Assembly: GCF_034424805.1 (NCBI RefSeq)
Contig: NZ_JAXOUF010000002.1
Span: 248,001-312,000 of the forward strand
Length of the DNA: 64,000 bases
Reading direction: 5' to 3'
Source of the DNA: Labrys sedimenti
Lineage (GTDB): Bacteria > Pseudomonadota > Alphaproteobacteria > Rhizobiales > Labraceae
Shown here: piece by piece, positions 16,081 through 23,977 of the stretch
Numbering within the stretch: the first letter of the stretch is position 1
Layout of the letters: each line of letters begins with the position of its first letter
Made by a program: the position numbers and the translations under genes
The notes under the pieces: generated by a model
The model's input: only the letters and a program-made list of their open reading frames with translations
Told to the model about the DNA's origin: nothing
Databases searched by the model: none

Positions 16081-16689
16081 ATGCCCATGGACAGCCTTCA
16101 CCGCTATCGTCCAATCTGCGATGCCATCGCGGCGCTATTCCAGCCCTATGTCGAGGTGGTCCTGCACGAGCTTGCCACCGACAAGGCTGTCTACATCGCC
16201 GGCAATTTCTCCAAGCGCGTGCTGGGCGAGCCCTCGCTGTTGCACGAGGTCGATTTCGACAGCCAGAATCCGGTGATCGGTCCCTATGAGAAGGTCAACT
16301 GGGATGGCCGGGCTCTCAAGTCGATCACCGTCGTGCTGCGCGACGAAGCGGGTGCCCCGCTGGGCGTGATGTGCATCAACGTCAACGTCTCCGATTTCCA
16401 TGCCGTGATGCAGACGCTGTCGGCGCTGGTGCGCGTGCCCGAGCCGCATTACCGGCCGGATGCCCTGTTCAAGGAGGACTGGCACGAACGGATCAACGAG
16501 TTCATCCGGCAATGGACGCAGGGGCGCAACGTCACGATTTCGTCGATGACCCATGCTGACCGCAAGGATCTGGTCGTCGCGCTTGCCGACAGCGGCGCGT
16601 TCAGCGGCAAGAACGCTGCCGCCTATATTTCGCGCGTGCTCGGCATGGGGCGCGCGACCGTCTACAAATATTTGAGAAACGAGAAATGA
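16081..16689 (+). CDS. YheO-like PAS / helix-turn-helix transcriptional regulator (DauR-like)
   Basis: About 202 residues from the ATG at 16081; a further in-frame ATG at 16087 and a TTG at 16072 are alternatives. The N-terminal half is a YheO-type PAS domain (ICDAIAALFQPYVEVVLHEL, LGVMCINVNVSDF). The C-terminal HTH reads KDLVVALADSGAFSGKNAAAYISRVLGMGRATVYKYLRN. DauR of Pseudomonas, which controls D-arginine catabolism, has this architecture and also sits beside an ornithine-cyclodeaminase-like gene. The stop overlaps the next start (ATGA), so the two are coupled. Confidence 0.85.
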   Translation: MPMDSLHRYRPICDAIAALFQPYVEVVLHELATDKAVYIAGNFSKRVLGEPSLLHEVDFDSQNPVIGPYEKVNWDGRALKSITVVLRDEAGAPLGVMCINVNVSDFHAVMQTLSALVRVPEPHYRPDALFKEDWHERINEFIRQWTQGRNVTISSMTHADRKDLVVALADSGAFSGKNAAAYISRVLGMGRATVYKYLRNEK

Positions 16690-17648
16690 TTAGCCTTTCG
16701 CTGGCCCAGCTCCAGGAGTTGGTTTCGATCGACGCCGCCGCCATATCAGCCATCACCGATGCCTATGTCGCCACGGCGGACGGCCGGGCCAATGTGCCGC
16801 CGGTCGGCTATCTCGGGCTGCCCGCACAGAATGCCGATTGCCACATCAAATATGGCTATATCGCCGGCGATCCGATCTTCGTGGTCAAGATCGCTTCCGG
16901 TTTCTACGACAATCCCAAGCGCGGCCTGCCATCCAGCAGCGGCATGATGATCGCGATATCGGCCGTCACCGGCGCCACCGTCGCCATCCTCAACGACGAG
17001 GGCTGGCTCACCAATCTGCGCACCGGCATCGGCGGTGCCGTCGCCACCTTCGCCCTTTGCCGCCCCGACAGCGAGGTGTTTGCCGTGCTCGGCACCGGTA
17101 CGCAGGCGCGCTTCCAGATCCGCGCCGCCGCAGCGCTGGCCAAGCGTCCCATACAGTTTCTGGTCTGGGGCCGCTCTGCGCAGAAGGCCCGGGAACTCAT
17201 CGCCGAATTCGCCGACTCGCCGATCCAGGTATCGCATGCGCCGGATCTGGAGGAGGCCTGCCGCTCGGCCGACGTGATCATCGCCACCACGCCCTCGACC
17301 GCGCCCTATGTTGCGAGCGAGTGGATCACGCCCGGCACCCACGTCACTGCCGTCGGAGCGGATGCGCCCGGCAAGCAGGAGCTGGATCCGGCCCTCATCG
17401 CAAGGGCCGATTTGCTGGTCGCCGATCTGGCCGGCCAGAGCCTCGACCATGGTGAATTTGCCACAGCCTTCCAGGCCGGCCTGTTCCGGCGGGAGGACTG
17501 CCTCGAACTCGGCGCCATCCTCAATGGGTCGAAGCCGGGTCGCAGCTCGAGCGATGCGATCACCATCGTCGACCTCACCGGTCTTGCCACCCAGGACATC
17601 GCCATCACCAGGACAGCCCTGCAGCGGGTGCCCGATCTGGTGATGTGA
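16686..17648 (+). CDS. Ornithine cyclodeaminase / mu-crystallin family protein
   Basis: A 320-residue protein with the family's N-terminal substrate region (AAISAITDAYVATADGRANVPP, KYGYIAGDPIFVVKIASGFYDN) and a Rossmann domain starting near AVLGTGTQARFQIRAAAAL (GxGxxA). TVAILNDEGWLTNLRTGIGGAVAT is also typical. Members interconvert imines and amino acids with NAD(P)H or cyclise ornithine; EutC of hydroxyectoine use and iminosuccinate reductase BhcD belong here. With a threonine-dehydratase-like gene in the same cluster, an imine-reductase role paired with a beta-elimination is attractive but unproven. Confidence 0.87.
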   Translation: MISLSLAQLQELVSIDAAAISAITDAYVATADGRANVPPVGYLGLPAQNADCHIKYGYIAGDPIFVVKIASGFYDNPKRGLPSSSGMMIAISAVTGATVAILNDEGWLTNLRTGIGGAVATFALCRPDSEVFAVLGTGTQARFQIRAAAALAKRPIQFLVWGRSAQKARELIAEFADSPIQVSHAPDLEEACRSADVIIATTPSTAPYVASEWITPGTHVTAVGADAPGKQELDPALIARADLLVADLAGQSLDHGEFATAFQAGLFRREDCLELGAILNGSKPGRSSSDAITIVDLTGLATQDIAITRTALQRVPDLVM

Positions 17649-17718
17649 GGGGATTTCTCATCGACTGGGCGGCCCGTTGCCATGCCCGCAACCATTCGTT
17701 TTTCTAGAGGGGACTGCC

Positions 17719-18507
17719 GTGAAGAGAGTATTGTTGGTTTCGCTCGCTGCGTTGCTGAGCGTTTCGGCTGCGAAGGCGGAGAGCCTGCGCGTCGCCTCCA
17801 GCGCGGATTTTCCGCCCTGGGAGTCGGTCGATGCCGCCAATGAAATTGTCGGCTTCGATCGTGACATCGGCAACGAGGTCTGCAAGCGCATCGGTGCCGA
17901 CTGCAGCTGGGCCAACCAGGCTTTCGACGGCCTGCTACCGGGCCTGCAGGTCGGCAAATACGATCTGATCATCTCGGGCCTGTCGATCAATGATGAGCGC
18001 GAGAAGCAGGTCGGTTTCTCGGCACCCTATGCCGATGCGCCCAACAACATCGTCGTCGCCGCCGGCAGCCCCGTCGCCCAGGCCAAGGACACCAAGGCCC
18101 TGGAAGAGGGACTGGCCGGCAAGGTGATCGGCGCCCAGACGGGCTCGACCCACGAGGCCGTGATCCGGGCCCATTTCAAGGACGCCGACGTGCGTCTCTA
18201 TGACCGGGCCGAGCAGGTTGCCGACGATATCGTCGCCGGCCGGCTCGATGCCGGCCTGATGGAGCGCTCGGCCTGGGAAGGCATGATGGCGTCCCGCAAG
18301 GACAGCGGCATCACCATTGCCGGTCCGCTGATCACCAGCGCCGACTATGCCGAGTTCGGCCGAGGCCAGGCCATTGCCCTGAAGAAGGGCAAGGATGATC
18401 TGAAGAAGCGGATCGACGAGGCTGTGAACGCCATGCTCGCCGATGGCACCGTCGCCAAGCTTTCCGAGAAGTGGTTCAAATACGACGTCTCCTTCAAGAA
18501 GAAATGA
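17719..18507 (+). CDS. Amino-acid ABC transporter substrate-binding protein
   Basis: A 262-residue family-3 solute-binding protein. The start is GTG at 17719 (VKRVLLVSLAALLSVSAAKA/ES), chosen because it opens the signal peptide and has AGAGGGGA 7 nt upstream; the upstream ATG extension is not signal-like. Motifs ADFPPWESVD, GFDRDIGNEVCKRIG, FDGLLPGLQVGKYDLIISGLSI and SEKWFKYDVSF are typical of polar amino-acid binding proteins. It delivers ligand to the two permeases downstream. Confidence 0.9.
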   Translation: MKRVLLVSLAALLSVSAAKAESLRVASSADFPPWESVDAANEIVGFDRDIGNEVCKRIGADCSWANQAFDGLLPGLQVGKYDLIISGLSINDEREKQVGFSAPYADAPNNIVVAAGSPVAQAKDTKALEEGLAGKVIGAQTGSTHEAVIRAHFKDADVRLYDRAEQVADDIVAGRLDAGLMERSAWEGMMASRKDSGITIAGPLITSADYAEFGRGQAIALKKGKDDLKKRIDEAVNAMLADGTVAKLSEKWFKYDVSFKKK

Positions 18508-18551
18508 GCGTAGGCGCCGCTGAGCGCCGCCTTGAGCCGATGTGATGCTCG

Positions 18552-18576
18552 CTGCCCTCCCTTTCGGGGGGGGCAG
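18552..18576 (+). other. Stem-loop between binding-protein and permease genes
   Basis: CTGCCCTCCC and a G-rich complement ending GGGGCAG form a hairpin with a very small loop, about 45 nt after the binding-protein stop. It probably stabilises the upstream message. The surrounding 108-bp gap has no other feature. Confidence 0.5.
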
Positions 18577-18615
18577 GACCAGCACTCCAGCGCGCTCCCG
18601 AGCGAGATTCCTTCA

Positions 18616-19281
18616 ATGTCCGTGATTTCAGCCTATTTCCCGCAACTCCTACAGGGGCTCCTGGTTACCCTGGAGGTGGCTGTCGGCAGCTTCCTGGTGG
18701 GGTTTGCTCTCGCTGTGGCTGGCGTCTTCGCCTGGAGTTCCGGCCCCAAGCCGGTGCGCTGGCTGGTCGCGACCTATGTGACCGTCATTCGCGGCCTGCC
18801 GGAACTGTTGGTGATCTTCCTGGTGTTCTATGGCGGTACCGTGCTGCTTACCAGTCTGGCGGGGGGCTATGTCGAGGTCAGCGCGCTGGTGGCGGGCATT
18901 GCGGCGCTGTCCTTCGTGTCGGGCGCCTACCTGACCGAAATTCTGCGCGGCGCCCTGCAGACCATTCCTGCCGGCCAATGGGAGGCGGCGCGCAGCCTCG
19001 GGCTGAAGCAGGGCCTGTTGTTCCGCAAGATCATCCTGCCGCAGATGTTCTCCCACGCGCTGCCAGGCCTCGGCAACCAGTGGCTGGTCATTCTGAAGGA
19101 GAGCGCTCTCGTCTCCATCGTCGGACTGGAGGAACTGATGCGCAAGGGCGTGGTGGCAGCCGGCGCTACCCACCAGCCGATGACTTTCTATCTCATCGTC
19201 GCCGCCCTGTTCATCCTGATCACCACCGTCTCGACCGCGTTGCTGAGCTTCGGCAGCAGTCGCCTGACCTGGATGCGATAG
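18616..19281 (+). CDS. Amino-acid ABC transporter permease (HisM/GlnP type)
   Basis: A 221-residue permease starting MSVISAYFPQLLQGLLVTL. The in-frame upstream extension contains the intergenic hairpin and is rejected. The EAA-type loop is GQWEAARSLGLKQGLLFRKIILPQMF. The family forms heterodimers with a second permease of the same type, encoded next. Confidence 0.92.
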   Translation: MSVISAYFPQLLQGLLVTLEVAVGSFLVGFALAVAGVFAWSSGPKPVRWLVATYVTVIRGLPELLVIFLVFYGGTVLLTSLAGGYVEVSALVAGIAALSFVSGAYLTEILRGALQTIPAGQWEAARSLGLKQGLLFRKIILPQMFSHALPGLGNQWLVILKESALVSIVGLEELMRKGVVAAGATHQPMTFYLIVAALFILITTVSTALLSFGSSRLTWMR

Positions 19282-19290
19282 GAGAGCGCC

Positions 19291-20025
19291 ATGTCCCTGG
19301 AAATGCTGCTGCGTGCCATCCCCGTCGTCCTGACGGGACTCAAGCTGACACTGCTGATCACTTTGGCAGCCTTTGCGTTGGGGCAGGCCGTCGCACTGCC
19401 GATCGCCCTCGGCCGGGTCTCGAAGTTCCGCCTGCTGCGCGGCCTGACCTGGCTCTACACCTTCCTGCTGCGCGGCAGCCCACTCCTGGTGCAGCTCTTC
19501 ATTCTCTATTACGGCCTGGCGCAGTTCCCTGCCGTGCGCAGCAGCGTGTTCTGGCCAGTTCTGCGCGATCCGGTCTACTGCGCCATCCTGGCAATCGGCA
19601 TCAATTCCTCGGCCTATGTCGCCGAGGTGATCGCCGGCGGCATCCGCAAGATCCCGGCCGGGCAGTTCGAGGCTTGCGTCTCGCTTGGCCTGACGCGGCG
19701 GCGCACCTTCATCGACGTCGTGCTGCCGCAGACCTATCGGGCGATCTTTCCCTCGATCGGCAACGAGATCATCCTCGTGCTGAAGGCGAGCTCGCTGGCG
19801 AGCGCGGTGACCGTGATGGAGATGACGGGCGCGGCGCGGGCCTTTACCGCCAAGACCTATGCGCCCTTCGAAGTGTTCATCGTCGCCGGCCTCGTCTATC
19901 TCCTGGTCGGCTTCGTCTTCAGCCTCATCTTCCGGGTGAGCGAGAGTGCGCTGTTCCGCTCGACCGGTCCCGGTTCCAGCAAGGCAGCGGTGACCGGCCG
20001 CCGGCCCGCGGAGATGACGTCGTGA
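19291..20025 (+). CDS. Amino-acid ABC transporter permease (HisQ/GlnP type)
   Basis: A 244-residue permease with GGAGAG just upstream of its ATG. It has the EAA loop GQFEACVSLGLTRRRTFIDVVLPQTYR and several hydrophobic segments, and ends in a polar tail (RRPAEMTS). Its stop overlaps the GTG start of the ATPase gene, so the two are coupled. Confidence 0.92.
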   Translation: MSLEMLLRAIPVVLTGLKLTLLITLAAFALGQAVALPIALGRVSKFRLLRGLTWLYTFLLRGSPLLVQLFILYYGLAQFPAVRSSVFWPVLRDPVYCAILAIGINSSAYVAEVIAGGIRKIPAGQFEACVSLGLTRRRTFIDVVLPQTYRAIFPSIGNEIILVLKASSLASAVTVMEMTGAARAFTAKTYAPFEVFIVAGLVYLLVGFVFSLIFRVSESALFRSTGPGSSKAAVTGRRPAEMTS

Positions 20026-20750
20026 TCCAGGCCGACAATCTGACCAAGTCTTATGGTCCCCATGCCGTGCTCAAGGGCGTCAGCCTGTCGATGAAGGCGG
20101 GCGAGCGGGTGGTGTTGTGCGGTCCGTCGGGTTCGGGCAAGTCCACCTTCATTCGCTGCCTCAACGGCCTGGAGACGCGCAGCGGCGGCGATATCCACAT
20201 TGCCGGCCATGCCTTGGCGCGGGATTGCTCCAACGTGCTCGATCTCGCCGGCGAGGTCGGCATGGTGTTCCAGCAGTTCAACCTGTTCCCGCACAAGACG
20301 GCGCTGGAGAACCTGATGCTGGCACCCCGCCGCGTACGCGGGCTCGGCCGCAAGGAGGCGGGCGATCTCGCCATGGCGATGCTGGAGCGCATGCGGCTCG
20401 CCGACAAGGCCGCTTCCTATCCCGGCCAGCTCTCCGGCGGCCAGCAGCAGCGCGTGGCGATCGCCCGGGCGCTGTCCATGTCGCCCAAGGTGATGCTGTT
20501 CGACGAGCCGACTTCCGCCCTCGATCCCGAAATGGTGAAGGAAGTGCTCGATGTCATGGTGGACCTGTCCCGCGCAGGCCTCACCATGGTCGTGGTGACC
20601 CATGAAATGGGCTTTGCCAGGAATGTGGCCGACCGCGTCGTCTTTCTCGATGGCGGCCGGATCGTGGAGAGTGCAGAGCCGCAGGCATTCTTTGAAAATC
20701 CGCAACATGCCCGCACCCGGGACTTCCTGCGCCAGATCGCTCGGCATTGA
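20022..20750 (+). CDS. Amino-acid ABC transporter ATP-binding protein (HisP/GlnQ type)
   Basis: A 242-residue ATPase beginning with GTG at 20022 (VIQADNLTKSYG), which overlaps the permease stop as GTGA; the long upstream frame is a shadow of the permease gene. Walker A GPSGSGKST, VFQQFNLFPHKTALEN, LSGGQQQR, VMLFDEPTSALDPEMV and VVTHEMGFARNVADRVVFLDGG are all present. The pattern is characteristic of polar amino-acid importers. Confidence 0.93.
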   Translation: MIQADNLTKSYGPHAVLKGVSLSMKAGERVVLCGPSGSGKSTFIRCLNGLETRSGGDIHIAGHALARDCSNVLDLAGEVGMVFQQFNLFPHKTALENLMLAPRRVRGLGRKEAGDLAMAMLERMRLADKAASYPGQLSGGQQQRVAIARALSMSPKVMLFDEPTSALDPEMVKEVLDVMVDLSRAGLTMVVVTHEMGFARNVADRVVFLDGGRIVESAEPQAFFENPQHARTRDFLRQIARH

Positions 20751-20787
20751 GGCCGGGCGCGGCGAATAGGCCAAGGAGAACAATGTC

Positions 20788-21750
20788 ATGAACCCCGACG
20801 TTCTGGCCTCGGCCGCCCGCTCGGTACAGGCGCGCCAGCGCATCAAGGCCCATATCTATGAGACGCCGTTGCTGCCGTCGCGGCAGATCGGTGCTGACAT
20901 GGGCAGCCGGCTCTTCTTCAAGGCCGAGAACTTCCAGCTGACGGGTTCCTTCAAGATCCGCGGCGCCAGTGCCAAGATCTCCGCCATGGCGCCAGGCCGT
21001 CATCTCGTCACCGCTTCTTCCGGCAATCACGGCATCGGTTCTTCGCAGGCCGCCCGTTCCTTCGAAAGGGGCCTGACCGTGGTGCTGCCCGAGACAGTTG
21101 CTACCGCCAAGCTCGCCCGCATCCGTTCCTATGGCGTGGAAACGCTGCTGCATGGCGCCGAGACCTGGTATGCGGAGCAGCACGCCCTCGAGCTCGCCCG
21201 CGACAAGGGCTATGAATATATCTCGGCCTATGACGATCCCGACGTCGTCGCTGGGCAGGGCACCATCGGGCTGGAACTCCTGGAACAGTGCCCCGACATC
21301 GACAATGTCTTCATCGCCATGGGGGGCGGGGGCCTGATCAGCGGCATTGGCAGCGTGCTGAAGAGCTTCCTGCCCCATGCGCGCATCTATGGCGTCGCGG
21401 CCCGCAACTCCTGCGCGCTCGCCCTGTCGATGGCAGCGGGCAAGGTGGTCGAGACCGAGCATCTGGAGACGCTGGCGGATGGCGTCGCCGGCGGACTTGC
21501 CGAGGAGACGATCACGCTCGACCTGGCACGGGCCGTGGTGGACGAGACGATCATCTGCTCGGAAGAAGAGATTGCCGCCGCGCTCCGCGACCTTGCTTTC
21601 AAGGAAAACATGCTGGTGGAAGGCTCGGCCGGCCTGGCTCTGGCAGGGGTCGCCAAGGTCGCGCATGCCTGCCGCGACCAGGTCAATGTGGTGCTGCTGT
21701 GCGGGGCCAATTACGACAGAGACAAGCTGGTAAAAGCAGTCTTCGGCTGA
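20788..21750 (+). CDS. Threonine dehydratase-like PLP lyase (EutB/BhcB type)
   Basis: A 320-residue fold-type II PLP enzyme. The PLP lysine lies in TGSFKIRGA, substrate/phosphate contacts in TASSGNHGIGSSQAA, the glycine-rich phosphate loop in AMGGGGLISG, and LCGANYDRD closes the domain. There is no ACT regulatory domain, unlike biosynthetic IlvA. Related enzymes are serine/threonine dehydratases, EutB of hydroxyectoine degradation and the beta-hydroxyaspartate dehydratase BhcB. Its co-location with an OCD-like gene and an amino-acid importer favours catabolism of a beta-hydroxy amino acid. Confidence 0.85.
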   Translation: MNPDVLASAARSVQARQRIKAHIYETPLLPSRQIGADMGSRLFFKAENFQLTGSFKIRGASAKISAMAPGRHLVTASSGNHGIGSSQAARSFERGLTVVLPETVATAKLARIRSYGVETLLHGAETWYAEQHALELARDKGYEYISAYDDPDVVAGQGTIGLELLEQCPDIDNVFIAMGGGGLISGIGSVLKSFLPHARIYGVAARNSCALALSMAAGKVVETEHLETLADGVAGGLAEETITLDLARAVVDETIICSEEEIAAALRDLAFKENMLVEGSAGLALAGVAKVAHACRDQVNVVLLCGANYDRDKLVKAVFG

Positions 21751-21755
21751 AGAAG

Positions 21756-21786
21756 CGGCCCCAACTCGTGGATTGAGCCGGGGCCG
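21756..21786 (+). terminator. Probable terminator hairpin of the amino-acid cluster
   Basis: CGGCCCC and GGGGCCG pair 6 nt after the dehydratase stop, with a 17-nt loop. There is no U-tract, so termination strength is uncertain. Confidence 0.4.
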
Positions 21787-21794
21787 TTGGCGCA

Positions 21795-21947
21795 TTAGAC
21801 GAAGGAACCCGCACTGTGTGCGGCTGCGTGGGCCTGGTTCTGCGTGACGGCAGTGCTGTCGCCTGCAGGCTCAGCCGATACCGACGTGAGCGTAATGGCG
21901 GTGACGGCGCTAAGAAATAGAAAAATAGACGTAATGATGATCTTCAT
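21795..21947 (-). CDS. Small secreted peptide (50 residues)
   Basis: A 50-codon ORF on the minus strand from ATG 21947 to TAA 21795. It encodes a clear signal peptide (MKIIITSIFLFLSAVTAITL, then TSVSA as likely cleavage site). The mature tail of about 25 residues is rich in Ala, His, Ser and Gln (EPAGDSTAVTQNQAHAAAHS). An AAGAGA stretch lies upstream. Proteins of this form are common small envelope peptides in rhizobia. No known family is recognised. Confidence 0.55.
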   Translation of the reverse strand: MKIIITSIFLFLSAVTAITLTSVSAEPAGDSTAVTQNQAHAAAHSAGSFV

Positions 21948-22270
21948 TTCTGGAATCTCTTGAAAATATTGGGGGCAATACTTCCGAGGAGGAAGCTTCT
22001 GCTCCTCAAGCGCGATGAAATTTCACGCAAGCTAAAAATTAAATATGATTTCGTTATTGAATAAGAAATGCACCGATCTCAGCCTGATCGACGCATGCTC
22101 AAAACATACGCAATGCAGACAGAAAGATCCCTGTTTCGCTGGCTATTGGAGCCCTTGAAATCGGCGAGAACCCCCTTCCCCCGAAAGCCTCCTGATTCTC
22201 CATCGATGTTACTTACCGGTAACACCCAGGGGCGAAATAGTCAAGGCCGCAGCGACATGAGGCGGATATT
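21948..22270. other. Gene-free AT-richer stretch with two inverted repeats
   Basis: This 323-bp region has lower GC than its surroundings. It contains a GAGGAG...CTCCTC hairpin (21986-22007) and the perfect TGTTAC-N6-GTAACA repeat (22207-22224). No convincing gene is seen; the plus-strand frame starting at 22068 lacks any coding signature. Confidence 0.4.
22207..22224. promoter_or_regulatory. Operator-like inverted repeat TGTTAC-N6-GTAACA
   Basis: Perfect 6-bp half-sites separated by six bases, typical in size of dimeric regulator sites. It lies just past the end of the small ORF at 22271-22510. No regulator can be assigned. Confidence 0.3.
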
Positions 22271-22510
22271 TCAAGGCCGAATCGAGGATAGGCCAGCGGG
22301 AAGGCCGCCTTCATTGCGAGCAAAATCTTCAATGGCTTCCGATTCCTCCGAAGTGAAGAGCCGACGGTCAGGCCGAAATGCCTCGGCATTTTCGAAGATC
22401 ACCCAGGACTTCGGTCGTTCGTATGCCGACAAACTGCAGATCCGGCGCAAGTCCGACAGCCCCAAGACGTTTCCTCCGTCATCTTCCGCGAGAGCCAGAT
22501 GGGGTGGCAT
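22271..22510 (-). CDS. Small hypothetical protein
   Basis: A 79-residue ORF. The C-terminal half (YERPKSWVIFENAEAFRPDRRLFTSEESEAIEDFARNEGG) looks like a soluble helix-rich protein. Its ATG falls in the loop of the 13-bp hairpin 22494-22524, and the G-rich SD-like GGGGTG is in the stem, so initiation could be structure-dependent. Alternatively the ORF is chance and the hairpin simply ends the upstream gene. Confidence 0.35.
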   Translation of the reverse strand: MPPHLALAEDDGGNVLGLSDLRRICSLSAYERPKSWVIFENAEAFRPDRRLFTSEESEAIEDFARNEGGLPAGLSSIRP

Positions 22511-22524
22511 TCACCCCATCTGGC
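22494..22524. terminator. Perfect 13-bp hairpin after the GlsB-like gene
   Basis: GCCAGATGGGGTG pairs with CACCCCATCTGGC around a 5-nt loop, 8 bp beyond the stop of the gene at 22532-22792. No U-run follows in either direction. It may act as a 3' stabiliser or control the downstream small ORF. Confidence 0.5.
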
Positions 22525-22531
22525 CTCATCA

Positions 22532-22792
22532 TCAGACGCGAGAACCGCTTAGCATTCGCGCGAGTGCAATGAGGATGCAGGCGCCGATAAAGCCCGCGAT
22601 GAGGTAACCCAGCCACCCGCCGAAGCCCACGCCGAGCAACCCCAGCAGAAAGCTGGCGAGGGCCGCACCGACGATGCCAAGAATGATGTTCATGAGAACG
22701 CCGGTGTTGCTCTTCATGAACATCTCAGCCAGCCAACCGGCCAAGCCGCCAATAATGATCGCGGCGATCCAACCAACCTCGGGACGATCCAT
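22532..22792 (-). CDS. GlsB/YeaQ/YmgE family stress-response membrane protein
   Basis: An 86-residue protein beginning MDRPEVGWIAAIIIGGLAGWLA, with GGAGGTG 6-7 nt upstream. It has three hydrophobic glycine-rich segments, including NIILGIVGAALASFLLGLLG and GYLIAGFIGACILIAL, as in transglycosylase-associated (GlsB) proteins. These small membrane proteins are commonly induced by stress. It lies downstream of a CsbD-like gene, a frequent partnership. Confidence 0.87.
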   Translation of the reverse strand: MDRPEVGWIAAIIIGGLAGWLAEMFMKSNTGVLMNIILGIVGAALASFLLGLLGVGFGGWLGYLIAGFIGACILIALARMLSGSRV

Positions 22793-22827
22793 TACTTCAC
22801 CTCCGCTTCCATCAGATTGTCTGGGAT

Positions 22828-23019
22828 TTACGCCTTGTCGATTACCGACTTGACTGCGTCCTTCACCTTGCCTTTGGTCTCCTGAAGCTCTCCCCTGGCT
22901 TTCTGAAGCGTGCCTTCGGCTTCCATCTCCTGGTTGCCCATGGCCTTGCCGACGCCTTCTTTGACCGATCCGGCCACTTTGTTGGCGATACCCTTCACCT
23001 TGTCCGTCGTGCTGCTCAC
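22828..23019 (-). CDS. CsbD family stress protein
   Basis: About 63 residues from the GTG at 23019 (VSSTTDKVKGIANKVAGSVKE), with AAGGAAG about 8 nt upstream; a longer frame exists but lacks family similarity. The repeated Lys/Glu-rich amphipathic pattern (GKAMGNQEMEAEGTLQKARGELQE, KGKVKDAVKSVID) is the CsbD signature. Members are small, abundant and induced by general stress; biochemical function is unknown. Confidence 0.85.
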   Translation of the reverse strand: MSSTTDKVKGIANKVAGSVKEGVGKAMGNQEMEAEGTLQKARGELQETKGKVKDAVKSVIDKA

Positions 23020-23220
23020 TCGGTTGCTTCCTTGAATGCAGACCCCCAACTCTCACAACGCCGGTGTCCTTTCGAGGTTCCGTAGTGATTTTGGCTTATG
23101 GATTAATGCATTGCAGTAGGCGAGTGACGGCAACGTCATTGCTGCAATCGATAGATAACAAAATCGAAACCTTTCGATTCCTACCGTAATTAATCGCCAA
23201 TTACAGAAGGAATTGACTGG

Positions 23221-23649
23221 ATGGGTATGCGCCTCATAAGCGGCATTTTCACCTTTTCCATGATAATTATCTTCATGGCTATGGTCTCTGGACATGCAGA
23301 AACCCTGGGTACAGCATCCTTTTACGGCAAGGAGCTGAAGGGATACCGCACCGCCAACGGAGAACGCTTCAATCCGGCAGGGTTGACGGCTGCCCATCGG
23401 TCCCTGCCTTTCGGAACAACGCTGCGCGTTACCAACCTTAAGAACCACAAGAGCGTTGTCGTCCGCGTCACCGATCGAGGCCCTCATAAGCGGGGCCGCA
23501 TGATCGACCTCTCCTATGGAGCGGCCAAGGCCGTCGGCATGCTCGACACGGGCACGACGAGAGTTTCAGTCGCTAGGATTGCGGCGCCTTCCCAACAAGC
23601 CTCGGATAAGGGCAACTCGCCGCTAAGGCTCCCGCCTCGTCGACGATAG
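23221..23649 (+). CDS. RlpA-like septal-ring / double-psi beta-barrel protein
   Basis: A 142-residue secreted protein. The signal peptide (about residues 1-26, ending GHA/ET) is followed by a DPBB domain: TASFYGKELKGYRTANGERFNPAG, TAAHRSLPFGTTLRVTNLKN, VVVRVTDRGPHKRGRMIDLSYGAAKAVGM. The conserved Asp and His of RlpA-type lytic transglycosylases are present. It lacks a SPOR domain and a lipobox, so it is a short soluble version. The positively charged tail (RLPPRRR) is unusual. Confidence 0.85.
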   Translation: MGMRLISGIFTFSMIIIFMAMVSGHAETLGTASFYGKELKGYRTANGERFNPAGLTAAHRSLPFGTTLRVTNLKNHKSVVVRVTDRGPHKRGRMIDLSYGAAKAVGMLDTGTTRVSVARIAAPSQQASDKGNSPLRLPPRRR

Positions 23650-23749
23650 CCAATGGCCGCATCGACGGACCTTTTGCGTCTGGGACTTCGTGCAACTGGC
23701 TTCTCCCCGACTCGCAATGGCTACTTGACCATTGTTTCTAAGGGATTTT

Positions 23750-23824
23750 TGGAGCGGGCGATGGGAATCGAACCCACGACATTCAGCTTGGGAAGCTGAC
23801 GTTCTACCTCTGAACTACACCCGC
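23750..23824 (-). tRNA. tRNA-Gly (anticodon CCC)
   Basis: A 75-nt tRNA on the minus strand, beginning GCGGGTGTAGTTCAGAGG and ending CGCCCGCTCCA with an encoded CCA. The acceptor stem GCGGGTG/CGCCCGC, D-arm GTTCAGAGGTAGAAC, anticodon arm TCAGC-TTCCCAA-GCTGA and TPsiC loop GGGTTCGATTCCC all form. The anticodon CCC reads GGG glycine codons. Confidence 0.95.
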
Positions 23825-23977
23825 GCAGCGATTGCTGCGATCTTGTAGCCTGTTTCTCAGGGATGGATCAAGGCCGCCCTGCGCTTTTCATTGAATGTGA
23901 CAAGGCCCGGCTCAAGGCCGGGCCTGACGATCTCGCAACTATCAGCTCATTGCGCCGGTTCGCGGCGCCGGCTGCCC

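Noticed and set aside
22068..22607. 179-codon plus-strand frame
   Set aside because: Basic, Ser/Pro/Arg-rich sequence without domains; it overlaps the 22271 ORF, the 13-bp hairpin and the end of the GlsB-like gene.
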